A stretch of DNA of 40,334 nucleotides from Firmicutes bacterium CAG:194. Its GTDB lineage: Bacteria; Bacillota; Clostridia; Lachnospirales; Lachnospiraceae. The notes beneath the pieces were generated by a model that was not told where the DNA came from, ran no database searches, and saw nothing but the letters and a program-made list of their open reading frames with translations. A program made the position numbers and the translations under genes. Within the stretch, counting starts at the first letter, position 1. The number at the start of each line of letters is the position of its first letter. The stretch is taken from assembly GCA_000432915.1 (NCBI GenBank), contig HF995233.1, positions 176,733-217,066 of the forward strand, written 5' to 3'. This document shows positions 20,930 through 29,698 of this stretch, in pieces.

Positions 20930-23830
20930 TTAATCTCCCGCACTTTGTACCACATTGGTAGATTCTGCAGTTCCGGTGATCAGACTGGATTCATCCTCCA
21001 GCTTAAAGTAGTACTTCACAATATCTTTTGTCACCTGCGCCGCATAATCGGAAGCATATCCGAATGCGATTCTTGTTGCGATGGCGATCTGTGGCTGCTC
21101 ATACGGTGCATAGCATACAAACAGGGCGTGGTTTGCACGTTTTCTGTTTTCCTGCGCCGTACCGGTTTTCCCTGCCACCTGGATCGTCAGATCCTTGTAG
21201 TAATCCTTATCTTCCACTACTTTACGCATACCCTGATGAATTGCATCCCATGTACTCTGCCTCAGATCAACCGTATTGCGCAGCGTCGGTGTGTAGTCGG
21301 CGATCAGATTGCCGTCCGCATCTGTCGCTTTGGAAAGCAGGCTCAGGTTATAACAGTTTCCGCTGTTTGCAACTGTTGTCACATACCTTGCCAGTCCGAC
21401 CGTTGAATAGTTGTTTGTACCCTGTCCGATCGCAGAACGGATCGCATCAAAATCAGATACCTTTGGTGCACTTTCCGAAATTTCCACGCCGGATTTGTCT
21501 GAAAGTCCGAACTGATCTGCATAATAAGCCAGCTTTTCCAGTCCGGTATCGCTATCATAAACACCGTTATTACGGCTCAAACGATAACCTACTTCATAGA
21601 AGAAATAGTTACAGGAATGTTCGATCGCCCCTGAAATATCAAGCGGTCCATGTGAACCGTTCGGTGCGATCCAGCATCGCGCCGGCGGACTTAACGTATC
21701 CCAGGTTCCCTTACAGGTGATCGTTTCATTCAGTCCCACAACATTATTTTCCAGTGCTGTCGCCGCCGATACCATCTTGAAGGTAGAACCGGGTGCAGAC
21801 AACTGCTGCGTTGCATAATTCCACATCGGCTGTGACAGATCATAGTAAATTTTATTATAATAATCGGAATCGATCGAATTTGTCAGCCGGTTGTTATCAT
21901 AGCCCGGATATGTCACCAGGGCAAGCACTTCCCCTGTCTGGGTATCCGTTACCACACAGGAACCGGAGCATGGATCAAGTGCCAGCTGTGCAGGTGTGAT
22001 ATCCAGATTTTCTATCTTCTCCAGCATAAAGCTGTAAGCGGATTTACTACCGCTTTTTACTGCCTGTTTTTCTTCGTCCGTCCCATCAATGATATTCTGT
22101 TCAAACAGAAGCATACATACCTGCGCGCCCGTGATCTGATCGTCCAGCAGCATATATTTGTAAAGCCGCTTGTTAAAGTAAGAATCTTTTATCAGATTTC
22201 CATCAATGTAATCGATCAGACGCGCATAGATTTCTTCGGAATCGGAGTACTGGGATTCCAGAGAAAGCTTTGTAATATCGATCCAGCCCTTGGAGATCAG
22301 ATACGTCAGGTATTCCTGAAGGCTGATCACCTCATCCTTTTTCCATGCAAGATAAGTACTGTCCTCTTTGTCGATCTCGTCTGTCATGATCACACCGTTA
22401 TCTTCCAGCATGGAAACGATCGCAAGCTCATACACCTGGTATTCCAGGGAAAGATTATTATAGGTCGTGGCGTTGGTCGCAAGCTCGGTATGCAGCGTAT
22501 CCACCACGGAAGCCTGCTTATTCAAAAACGTCTGATATACTGTCTTTTCCGTATCTTTGGCAGTATCTTTCTGAAAATTACCGGTATCTATTACACCATT
22601 ATTAAATAAAGCAAAATATACATCATAAATTGGGATCTGCAGTTTACTTGCCGATTCGTTTTCTCCCAGCGTAAATTCCTTGATATTACGGATCTTGGAT
22701 ACCAGAATACCCGCGATCTTCTGTTCGAGCAGGTTATATACCGCCTTCTGCAGCTTCATATCGATCGTCAGATAGACATTATTGCCCGCAGCCGGTTCCT
22801 TCCGGTCACTCGTTTCGATGACCTTACCCATGTTATCCACATAAACGGTTTCTGTTCCTTTGGTACCCTGCAGTGTTGTTTCCATATACTGCTCAATACC
22901 GGATTTACCGACAATGTCCGTCAGGGAATACTTTTCATCATCTTCGGAAAGCTGTGCATATTCATCATCGGAAATCTTGCCAATATAACCGATGATATGG
23001 GAATAATACACACTGTCTACATACTTGCGGATCGTATCCTCCGTCACGGATACACCATCCAGCACATCCGCATTTTCCATGATCATGGCAACTGTTTCAT
23101 CGGAAACATCCTTGGCAACTGTTGTCGCAATGTATTTCTGATAACTGTTCAGACTCATGGCATAGCGGATCGTTACCATCTGCAGCAGCTTTTCTTTTGT
23201 ATAACCGCTGCCCACGATAAAATCAGAATTCCTGTCATCCGGATCCAGATATTCTCCGATCGCAAATTTCTTTGTCCCTGCCAGATAGGAAATCACCTCT
23301 TCTGCCGTAGCAGTACGCTCTGCATATTCCAGATCTTCTGTCTTGGGCTTTCCATATATATCCGCCAGAAAACGCAGCAGCGTTTTCCCTTCCACCGTAA
23401 AGGCATATTGATTATTTTCATCCAGAACAATATCAAAATCATTGATGATCTTATCATTGTTTTCTTCTATCATATCAATCAGCCTGGAGATTGTCCCGTT
23501 CAGCTGTGCATTTTTTGTCCTGCCGGACTCATATACATCTTCTATCGTAACGGAGTACGCCAGCTCATTATATGCCATAAGCTCTCCGTTACGGTCATAA
23601 ATATTGCCTCTTGTACTGGCAATGGTACGTTCCTTTCTGATCTTCAGTTTAAAACCGTCCAGATATTCTTCCCCATGAACGATCTGAAGAGAAAAGAGGC
23701 GATAGATCAGGATACCTGACAGACAGGTAAACACAATGATCAGTACAAAGACTCTTGACGTTACCATATTGATCACTGATTCTTTTATCGATTTAAGCAA
23801 AACCGTCCTCGCTCCTTTTTTCTGTTCCAT
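20930..23830 (-). CDS. mrdA: Class B penicillin-binding protein 2 (elongation transpeptidase), with large insertion
   Basis: Cross-links peptidoglycan during cylinder growth with RodA. One transmembrane helix (about 25-48), then a dimerisation domain. The transpeptidase motifs are STFK (S682-K685), SCN (739-741) and KTGT (888-891). At 966 residues it is far longer than the usual 600-700. Between LTIDMKLQKAVYNLL (354-368) and CSGSCVVTDTQTG (621-633) lies a helical insertion of about 235 residues. The ATG at 23830 overlaps mreD by 38 bases; a TTG at 23800 after GCGAGG is a plausible alternative start. Large insertions are known in clostridial PBP2. Confidence 0.93.
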   Translation of the reverse strand: MEQKKGARTVLLKSIKESVINMVTSRVFVLIIVFTCLSGILIYRLFSLQIVHGEEYLDGFKLKIRKERTIASTRGNIYDRNGELMAYNELAYSVTIEDVYESGRTKNAQLNGTISRLIDMIEENNDKIINDFDIVLDENNQYAFTVEGKTLLRFLADIYGKPKTEDLEYAERTATAEEVISYLAGTKKFAIGEYLDPDDRNSDFIVGSGYTKEKLLQMVTIRYAMSLNSYQKYIATTVAKDVSDETVAMIMENADVLDGVSVTEDTIRKYVDSVYYSHIIGYIGKISDDEYAQLSEDDEKYSLTDIVGKSGIEQYMETTLQGTKGTETVYVDNMGKVIETSDRKEPAAGNNVYLTIDMKLQKAVYNLLEQKIAGILVSKIRNIKEFTLGENESASKLQIPIYDVYFALFNNGVIDTGNFQKDTAKDTEKTVYQTFLNKQASVVDTLHTELATNATTYNNLSLEYQVYELAIVSMLEDNGVIMTDEIDKEDSTYLAWKKDEVISLQEYLTYLISKGWIDITKLSLESQYSDSEEIYARLIDYIDGNLIKDSYFNKRLYKYMLLDDQITGAQVCMLLFEQNIIDGTDEEKQAVKSGSKSAYSFMLEKIENLDITPAQLALDPCSGSCVVTDTQTGEVLALVTYPGYDNNRLTNSIDSDYYNKIYYDLSQPMWNYATQQLSAPGSTFKMVSAATALENNVVGLNETITCKGTWDTLSPPARCWIAPNGSHGPLDISGAIEHSCNYFFYEVGYRLSRNNGVYDSDTGLEKLAYYADQFGLSDKSGVEISESAPKVSDFDAIRSAIGQGTNNYSTVGLARYVTTVANSGNCYNLSLLSKATDADGNLIADYTPTLRNTVDLRQSTWDAIHQGMRKVVEDKDYYKDLTIQVAGKTGTAQENRKRANHALFVCYAPYEQPQIAIATRIAFGYASDYAAQVTKDIVKYYFKLEDESSLITGTAESTNVVQSAGD

Positions 23831-24311
23831 CCAGTTTTCCGTTGATCATACGGATCAACGGATACAGGATCAGTGTTACCAAAACTGTATAAATGATCTC
23901 CGGTACTATCACATGCATCAGATAGTGCAGGAAGTGGAATCTGCCACGCAAAAGGAAAAGCAATATGTAGCTGACAAGTCCATAGGAAAGATCGCTGAGT
24001 GTGATCAGAAGGATCGGCAGCTTGATATCCTCTTTAAAGAAGATCTGCTTGAAATATCCGTTTGCAAAGCCAAGATACATAAAAATAAGTGCATAAAAGC
24101 ATAAAACATTTCCGAAAAAAATATCATATAACAGGCCGGAAAAAAAGCCTACCCAGAGACCGCATTTCTGTCCGCACATGAATCCGAAGGTTGCTGTGAT
24201 GATCACAAGCAGATTCGGTGCGATCCCGCCGAATGCAAGCCACCTGAATACAGTAGACTGCAGGATAAAGCACAGCAGGACTGTTATAACTATAAAAATA
24301 TTCCGTTTCAT
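23793..24311 (-). CDS. mreD: Rod shape-determining protein MreD
   Basis: Small integral membrane protein of the elongation complex. It has 172 residues with about five transmembrane helices, opening MKRNIFIVITVLLCFILQ. It starts on the mreC stop (TGATG, one-base overlap). Sequence conservation in this family is low; the call rests on length, topology and position between mreC and mrdA. Confidence 0.9.
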   Translation of the reverse strand: MKRNIFIVITVLLCFILQSTVFRWLAFGGIAPNLLVIITATFGFMCGQKCGLWVGFFSGLLYDIFFGNVLCFYALIFMYLGFANGYFKQIFFKEDIKLPILLITLSDLSYGLVSYILLFLLRGRFHFLHYLMHVIVPEIIYTVLVTLILYPLIRMINGKLDGTEKRSEDGFA

Positions 24312-25180
24312 CAGTTTTCACCCGCCTCCGTATAAGACGCTTTCTGGTCCGTGATCACAAGCACTTCTTCCAGATGTGCAAAATCAACAGCCGGTGTGAT
24401 CGTACCGGAGCTTGTCAGGTTATTGGAATCAGACTGGATCTGAGTCACATAGCCGATCAGAATACCCGGAAGATACTTGGTACTGATATAGGAGGTTACA
24501 ACCTTATCTCCCTCCTTTACCGCTGTTTCACCGTTTACAAGCTTGGAGAAGGTGATCACACCCTGATCCATCGTCTCCAGATTGCCCTGTACGATACAAC
24601 TATCCTCTGTAGAAAGCACCATAGCGCTGACATTGGAATTGTCATCAATGATCGCCATGACCTTTGCCCAGTTATCTCCCACTTCTGTAATATGTCCGAC
24701 CAGACCGCTTCCCGCCATGACATTCATATCCGGCTCAAGCCCGTCCAGACTTCCTTTATTGATCACAAAGGAATGAAACCAGTTTCCTGCTTCCTTCGAT
24801 ACCACACGGGCTCCGACTTTCCGGTAGTCTGCGTACTCTTCATCCAGCTTATATAATTCACGTAAATTGTTCAGCTCATATTTATCCTGCTGCAGGGAGT
24901 TGTTTTCAATCGTCAGTGCATCCACCTGCGCCTGCAATGCTTCATTTTCCTGCATGATATCCCGGATGGTTTTCAGCTCCTGTGAACGGACATTCATCCA
25001 GGAGCCGACCTTACTGATTCCCGACTGAAAGGGCAGGATCACACCACCCGCAAAATTGCTGAGCGGAGACGCCAGAAAATCCGTAAAAAAGGTAACTGCC
25101 ATAAATAAAACGCAGACACAAGTCATGATCAGCAATAAGTATTTACTTGGAATCGTAAACTTCTGCCGTTTTCTTCTCAT
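24311..25180 (-). CDS. mreC: Rod shape-determining protein MreC
   Basis: Bitopic scaffold linking MreB to the penicillin-binding proteins. It has 289 residues: basic N-terminus, a transmembrane helix (about 13-33), a coiled coil (about 75-110, ENEALQAQVDALTIENNSLQ) and a beta-barrel-rich extracellular domain (120-280). It starts within the mreB stop (TAATG). GGAGG lies 6 bases upstream. Confidence 0.95.
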   Translation of the reverse strand: MRRKRQKFTIPSKYLLLIMTCVCVLFMAVTFFTDFLASPLSNFAGGVILPFQSGISKVGSWMNVRSQELKTIRDIMQENEALQAQVDALTIENNSLQQDKYELNNLRELYKLDEEYADYRKVGARVVSKEAGNWFHSFVINKGSLDGLEPDMNVMAGSGLVGHITEVGDNWAKVMAIIDDNSNVSAMVLSTEDSCIVQGNLETMDQGVITFSKLVNGETAVKEGDKVVTSYISTKYLPGILIGYVTQIQSDSNNLTSSGTITPAVDFAHLEEVLVITDQKASYTEAGEN

Positions 25181-26199
25181 TATTTTCCTCCATTGCCCAT
25201 TCCTTCGATCGCATAGGCAACTGATTTATAATTATCATCCTTGATGACACGGGCAAGTCCCAGTGCAACACTTTCTACCGGATGCTCTGCAACATTCACC
25301 TTCAGTCCTGTTCCACTGGCGATCAGCTGTGCCAGATGGCTGACCTGACAGGCACCGCCGGTCAGATAAATTCCCTGTCTGTAAATATCTGCAGCCAGTT
25401 CCGGTGGCGTACGCTCCAGAATAACCTTGATATTATCAATGATCGAATTAAAATGCTCTTTTAAGCTGTCCAGTGCAAGATCTGTCGGGATCTCTCGTTC
25501 TACCGGAAGTCCTGTTACGATATCACGGCCGTAAACAAGCGCATTTTTCCCTTCCTCTTCCAGAGAAGCCAAAGATGTTTTTACCTTTTCTGCTGTCTTG
25601 CCACCGATGATCAAGCTGTACTCTTTTCTGACAGCTGCACGGATCGCATCATCAAATTTCTGTCCGCCAACCTTGATCAGCTTGCTCAATACGATACCGC
25701 CTAAGGAAAGAATGGAAATTTCCGTTGTATCAAAGCCGACATCAACGATCAGCACGCCCTGTGAATTTTTGACATCAATATCCAGTCCGAGCCCGTCCGC
25801 AATTGCTTTTTCCACAACCATAACACGTTTTGCCTTAACATTTGCATTCTTTACAAGGTCGTAAAAAGCTCTCTTCTCAACCTCTGTCACATCGGTCGGA
25901 ACCGCAATATAATAATCCGCCGGCTTGACACTTCCACCTCCCAGATCCGTTATAAAACATTTTACAAGTGTCTGCATATTTTTAATATCTGCGATCACGC
26001 CGTTGCACAGCGGGTAGGAAATGTGGATATTCCCCGGCGCTTTCTCATACATATCAAACGCCTCATCCCCATAAGCAAACAGAATGTCTTTATTTTCAAT
26101 CGCGATGATGTTTTTCTGGCAGAAAACCGATTCATCACCTTTTCCGTAAATTTTAATGTTGCAGGTACCAAGATCGATACCGTATGCGCTCGAAGCCAT
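25180..26199 (-). CDS. mreB: Actin-like cell shape protein MreB (divergent)
   Basis: Bacterial actin homologue, 339 residues, that organises the elongation machinery. The phosphate-1 motif is IDLGTCNIKIYGKG where typical MreB has DLGTANT. The phosphate-2 motif is VDVGFDTTEISILSLGG where typical MreB has DIGGGTTE. The adenosine motif is IYLTGGACQVSHL. These replacements mark a divergent member, and nucleotide binding may be altered. Its place at the head of mreBCD supports the name. It begins immediately after radC; GGAG lies upstream. Confidence 0.88.
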   Translation of the reverse strand: MASSAYGIDLGTCNIKIYGKGDESVFCQKNIIAIENKDILFAYGDEAFDMYEKAPGNIHISYPLCNGVIADIKNMQTLVKCFITDLGGGSVKPADYYIAVPTDVTEVEKRAFYDLVKNANVKAKRVMVVEKAIADGLGLDIDVKNSQGVLIVDVGFDTTEISILSLGGIVLSKLIKVGGQKFDDAIRAAVRKEYSLIIGGKTAEKVKTSLASLEEEGKNALVYGRDIVTGLPVEREIPTDLALDSLKEHFNSIIDNIKVILERTPPELAADIYRQGIYLTGGACQVSHLAQLIASGTGLKVNVAEHPVESVALGLARVIKDDNYKSVAYAIEGMGNGGK

Positions 26200-26889
26200 T
26201 TATAAAACTCCTTTCTCCTTTAAACTGATATACGTGTTATCCCCGATAATAATATGGTCAAGTAACGGAATTTCCATAACCGCTGCCGCCTGCCCGATCC
26301 GCTCCGTCAAAAGCAGATCTTCCCTGCTCGGCGAAGGATCTCCGCTTGGGTGATTATGCATGATGATCACCGATGCGGCGTTACATAAAAGTGCCTGCCG
26401 AAATAATTCTCTGGCAGACATAATGGACGAATTAATGTTACCTATAGACAACTCGACATCTTTTATCCTGCTGTCTTTTGTGTCTAAATACAGTGCAATA
26501 CAATACTCTTTTTCCAAATGCCGCAGCCGTTCCATATAAGCCTGTGCCACAACCTGCGGATTCCGGAACACCGCATCCTTTTCCACTCTGGCAACTGCCA
26601 TCCTGCGGGAAAGCTCTGCGATTGCCTTCAGTTTGACTGCCTTGACAAGTCCGATCCCCTTTACCTGCATGAGCTGATCGAGCGTCACATGATGCAGTCC
26701 CAAAATACCATGTCTCTTATCACAGACGGATAAAACCCTGCAGGCAAGCGTCAGAGCATCCTCTCCCCTTGTTCCTGTTCGCAATATGATCGCGATCAGT
26801 TCCTCTTCTGTCAGGTTTTCTGCACCCTGCTGTAAAAACTTATCATAGGGCAGTGACTGTATTGTGCCGTTTTCTTTTGTCTGATACAT
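26200..26889 (-). CDS. radC: RadC-family JAMM/MPN+ domain protein
   Basis: Metal-dependent JAMM-fold protein of uncertain function, once linked to DNA repair. It has 229 residues. A helix-hairpin-helix region lies near 74-95 (MQVKGIGLVKAVKL). The JAMM metal motif is HNHPSGDPSPSREDL (H178, H180, D191), intact. Placement just before mreB is common across Firmicutes and hints at a shape or division link rather than repair. Confidence 0.95.
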   Translation of the reverse strand: MYQTKENGTIQSLPYDKFLQQGAENLTEEELIAIILRTGTRGEDALTLACRVLSVCDKRHGILGLHHVTLDQLMQVKGIGLVKAVKLKAIAELSRRMAVARVEKDAVFRNPQVVAQAYMERLRHLEKEYCIALYLDTKDSRIKDVELSIGNINSSIMSARELFRQALLCNAASVIIMHNHPSGDPSPSREDLLLTERIGQAAAVMEIPLLDHIIIGDNTYISLKEKGVL

Positions 26890-26928
26890 ATTCAGTTCTT
26901 ACTCCAGACAGGCAGCTCCCACTCTGCT

Positions 26929-27168
26929 TTACAGGAAACGATATAAAATAATGGCAATTACCATTCCGATAATGCTCGCGACCGTGATATGGATCGTCAG
27001 TCCAAAGGTCAGGACAAGAATACCCAGATCCAGTACGATCGGCGAAGTCAGCCCGAAGCTCTGCCCGTAATTCAGGAAGCTTGACGGAAGAAGTTGTCCC
27101 AAAAGACCTCCGATTACAATTCCTGTCAACATCATCAATAAAAGAGCCCAGCTGTTCTTGCTTCTCAT
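26929..27168 (-). CDS. DUF4321 family small membrane protein
   Basis: 79 residues from the ATG at 27168, which has GGAGG 5 bases upstream; a GTG 12 bases earlier is in frame. Two hydrophobic segments are visible (about residues 8-26 and 44-78). The pattern and the position before radC-mreB fit the DUF4321 family of clostridia, which has no known function. It is probably the first gene of the cell-shape operon. The promoter in 27181-27255 is not clear. Confidence 0.8.
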   Translation of the reverse strand: MRSKNSWALLLMMLTGIVIGGLLGQLLPSSFLNYGQSFGLTSPIVLDLGILVLTFGLTIHITVASIIGMVIAIILYRFL

Positions 27169-27259
27169 GGTATCCTCCACTTCATTTGTATCATCACACT
27201 AGTTATATCTTATCACACCCAAAAAAGTATGTATATAAAATTCGTTTATTTTTTTTCGA

Positions 27260-28567
27260 CTAAAAACTCATTCTTTTGCACTGTTCTTTCGTCAAAATAC
27301 CGTCATTTTTCATATTTTGCAGCGCTTTCAGCATGCCAAATTTTGCATGTGGAAAAGTCAGTCCCCCCTGCATATATACCGCATACGGCGGTTTGATCGG
27401 ACCGTCTGCGGAAAGTTCGATCGAAGATCCGGACACAAAAGCTCCTGCCGCCATGATGACCGGTGCATCATAACCCGGCATATCCCACGGCTCCGGTGAA
27501 AGGTGGCTGTCCACGCTTGCAGCTGCCTGGATTCCCTTACAGAAAGAGATCACAGCCTCCGGTTTTCCGAAGGTGATTGCCTGAATGATGTCAAAGCGGT
27601 CTTCTTTTGCATCCGGTACAACGGAAAAACCGAGTGTTTCAAAAATATTTGCTGCAAAGACCGCACCCTTTAAAGCACTTGCCGTTACGGTCGGCGCTAA
27701 AAACAGTCCCTGATAAAAAGCAGGCAGTACGCCAAGAGAGGCACCAACCTCTTTACCCAGTCCCGGAGAGGTCAGTCTGTAAGCCGCGTTTTCCACACAT
27801 TCTTTCTTTCCGACGATATAGCCGCCGATCGGCGCCAGACCGCCGCCCGGATTCTTGATCAGGGAGCCGACCACCATATCCGCTCCGACTTCCACTGGCT
27901 CGATCCGTTCTACAAATTCGCCGTAGCAGTTATCTACCATACAGAGTACATCCGGTTTGCATGATTTGATAAAGGAGATCAGTTCGCCGATCCGTTCCAC
28001 CGATAAGGTTTTTCTCGGTTCATAGCCTTTGGAGCGCTGGATCGTTACCAGCTTTGTCTTTTCATGGATCGCTGCACGGATACCATCGTAATCAAAGCTA
28101 CCCTCCGGCAGAAGATCTACCTGGCTGTAAGATATGCCATATTCTTTCAGAGAGCCTTTGGACTCACGGATACCGATCACTTCCTCCAGCGTATCATATG
28201 GTTTTCCCACAGGGGATAACAGTTCGTCGCCCGGACGCAGGTTGCTCATCAGTGCCAGTGCCAGTGCATGTGTGCCACAGGTGATCTGTGGTCTGACCAG
28301 TGCATCTTCCGCGTGGAACAGATTGGCATATACCTCTTCCAGCGTATCGCGTCCGATATCATTGTAGCCATAGCCGGTTGTACCGAGCAGACATGCTTCG
28401 CTGACACGTGCCTTCTGCATGGCACGGATCACCTTCAACTGGTTATATTCCGCCGTTTCGTCGATCGCGGCAAAACGATCCTTCAGATTTTCCAAAATAT
28501 GTTCTCCGAATGCAAGCACCTGGGTGTCTATGCCCAGAGAAGCGTACATTTCCTGTAATGTAGTCAT
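27260..28567 (-). CDS. PLP-dependent aluminium-resistance / methionine gamma-lyase-like protein
   Basis: A fold-type I PLP enzyme of 435 residues in the group annotated as aluminium resistance protein or methionine gamma-lyase family (Bacillus YnbB). The PLP lysine lies in VGSLIKNPGGGLAPIGGYI, and TCGTHALALALMSNLRPGDE is the cofactor phosphate region. True activity is not established in the family. GAGG lies 7 bases before the ATG, and a TATAAT sits about 30 bases further upstream, next to a large palindrome. It appears to be a single-gene unit. Confidence 0.9.
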   Translation of the reverse strand: MTTLQEMYASLGIDTQVLAFGEHILENLKDRFAAIDETAEYNQLKVIRAMQKARVSEACLLGTTGYGYNDIGRDTLEEVYANLFHAEDALVRPQITCGTHALALALMSNLRPGDELLSPVGKPYDTLEEVIGIRESKGSLKEYGISYSQVDLLPEGSFDYDGIRAAIHEKTKLVTIQRSKGYEPRKTLSVERIGELISFIKSCKPDVLCMVDNCYGEFVERIEPVEVGADMVVGSLIKNPGGGLAPIGGYIVGKKECVENAAYRLTSPGLGKEVGASLGVLPAFYQGLFLAPTVTASALKGAVFAANIFETLGFSVVPDAKEDRFDIIQAITFGKPEAVISFCKGIQAAASVDSHLSPEPWDMPGYDAPVIMAAGAFVSGSSIELSADGPIKPPYAVYMQGGLTFPHAKFGMLKALQNMKNDGILTKEQCKRMSF

Positions 28568-28597
28568 GTTTTATCCTCGATTCTGTATTATTATACT

Positions 28598-28735
28598 TCA
28601 ATGAATTTATATATTCCCCTGCAGACACGCTTCCGCTCGTTAAAAAACGTAGCGGTACATAAGAGTGCAAAATACGCACTCTAAGTACCGACGTTTTTTA
28701 TGGGCGGTCTGCCATGAAATATATAAATTCATTGA
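28598..28735. repeat. Large near-perfect palindrome (about 138 bp)
   Basis: Perfect 18-bp outer arms, TCAATGAATTTATATATT (28598-28615) and its complement (28718-28735), enclose further pairing: GCAGAC/GTCTGC, AAAAAACGT/ACGTTTTTT, and GGTAC-ATA-AGAGTGC with GCACTCTAAGTACC around a 7-base loop. The whole element can fold into one long cruciform. It fills the miaA-YnbB-like gap. The A6/T6 runs bordering the inner stem could end transcription in either direction. No coding sequence is in it. Confidence 0.8.
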
Positions 28736-28741
28736 TATCCA

Positions 28742-29698
28742 TCATACCATATTCCCCATCCGCATTTCTTCCACTTTTTCAAGCATAAAGGCAAGCATTT
28801 CATCTTCCTGCCCGGCAAAGGCAGTCCGGTCAACCCATGTGACATCCCGCTCCCGGCGGAACCATGTCAGCTGGCGTTTTGCAAAATGTCTGGTATCCCG
28901 TTTGATCAGATAAATGGCTTCCTCCAGCGGACAATCCCCACAGATGTGGTCTGCCATTTCTTTGTAGCCAAGCGCCTGCATGGATGTGGCAGAGCGCGGT
29001 ATTCCGTCCGCAAGCAGCCCTTTGACTTCCTCGTATAAGCCTTCCTCCACCATCTGATCGACACGCGCATCGATCCGGTCATACAGCTTTTTCCGGTCAT
29101 CATTCAGCACAAAATAACAAAAGGCATAGGGCGACTCTTTTTCATGTTCCCTCGCATTGTGCACGGAGATCTTTTCTCCTGTCTGCATATAATATTCAAT
29201 GGCACGGATCACGCGTTTGCTGTTGTTTTCATGGATCGCCGCGGCAGCTTCGGGATCGATTGCAGCCAGCTTTTCATGCATATAGGCATTGCCCTTCTGC
29301 GCCGCTTCTTCCTCAAGCTGTCTTCTGAGCGCAGAGTCCGTTTCTTCTTCCGAAAACGCAATATCATACAAAACAGCCTGAATATAAAATCCGGTTCCGC
29401 CGACCAGAACCGGAATATGTCCCCGCTCATAAATGCCTTGCATCGCTTCCTTCGCCATCTGCGAAAACCGGAATACATCAAATTTTTCATCAGGAGAAAG
29501 GACGTCGATCAGATGATGTCTGACACCGTCCATTTCCTTAGGCAGGATCTTGGCAGAGCCAATATCCATCTTCTTATACACCTGCACGGAATCCGCAGAA
29601 ATGATCTCTCCGCCAACCGCCTTCGCCAGTTCGATGGAAAGCTTTGTTTTCCCTACTGCCGTCGGTCCGGTCAATATCAGCATTTCCTTTTTCTTCAT
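28742..29698 (-). CDS. miaA: tRNA dimethylallyltransferase
   Basis: Adds dimethylallyl to A37 of tRNAs reading UNN codons. It has 318 residues. The P-loop GPTAVGKT spans residues 11-18. The substrate motifs SADSVQVYKKMDIGSAK, VGGTGFYIQAVLY and RNTRHFAKRQ-type (here RDTRHFAKRQLTWFR) are present. The start overlaps the mutL stop by 4 bases. It is the last gene of the mismatch-repair operon, with miaB, which acts on the same base, further upstream. Confidence 0.96.
   Translation of the reverse strand: MKKKEMLILTGPTAVGKTKLSIELAKAVGGEIISADSVQVYKKMDIGSAKILPKEMDGVRHHLIDVLSPDEKFDVFRFSQMAKEAMQGIYERGHIPVLVGGTGFYIQAVLYDIAFSEEETDSALRRQLEEEAAQKGNAYMHEKLAAIDPEAAAAIHENNSKRVIRAIEYYMQTGEKISVHNAREHEKESPYAFCYFVLNDDRKKLYDRIDARVDQMVEEGLYEEVKGLLADGIPRSATSMQALGYKEMADHICGDCPLEEAIYLIKRDTRHFAKRQLTWFRRERDVTWVDRTAFAGQEDEMLAFMLEKVEEMRMGNMV

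Noticed and set aside
22997..23719. A 240-codon plus-strand open frame opposite mrdA
   Set aside because: Shadow of the well-supported PBP2 frame; no family pattern and no promoter.
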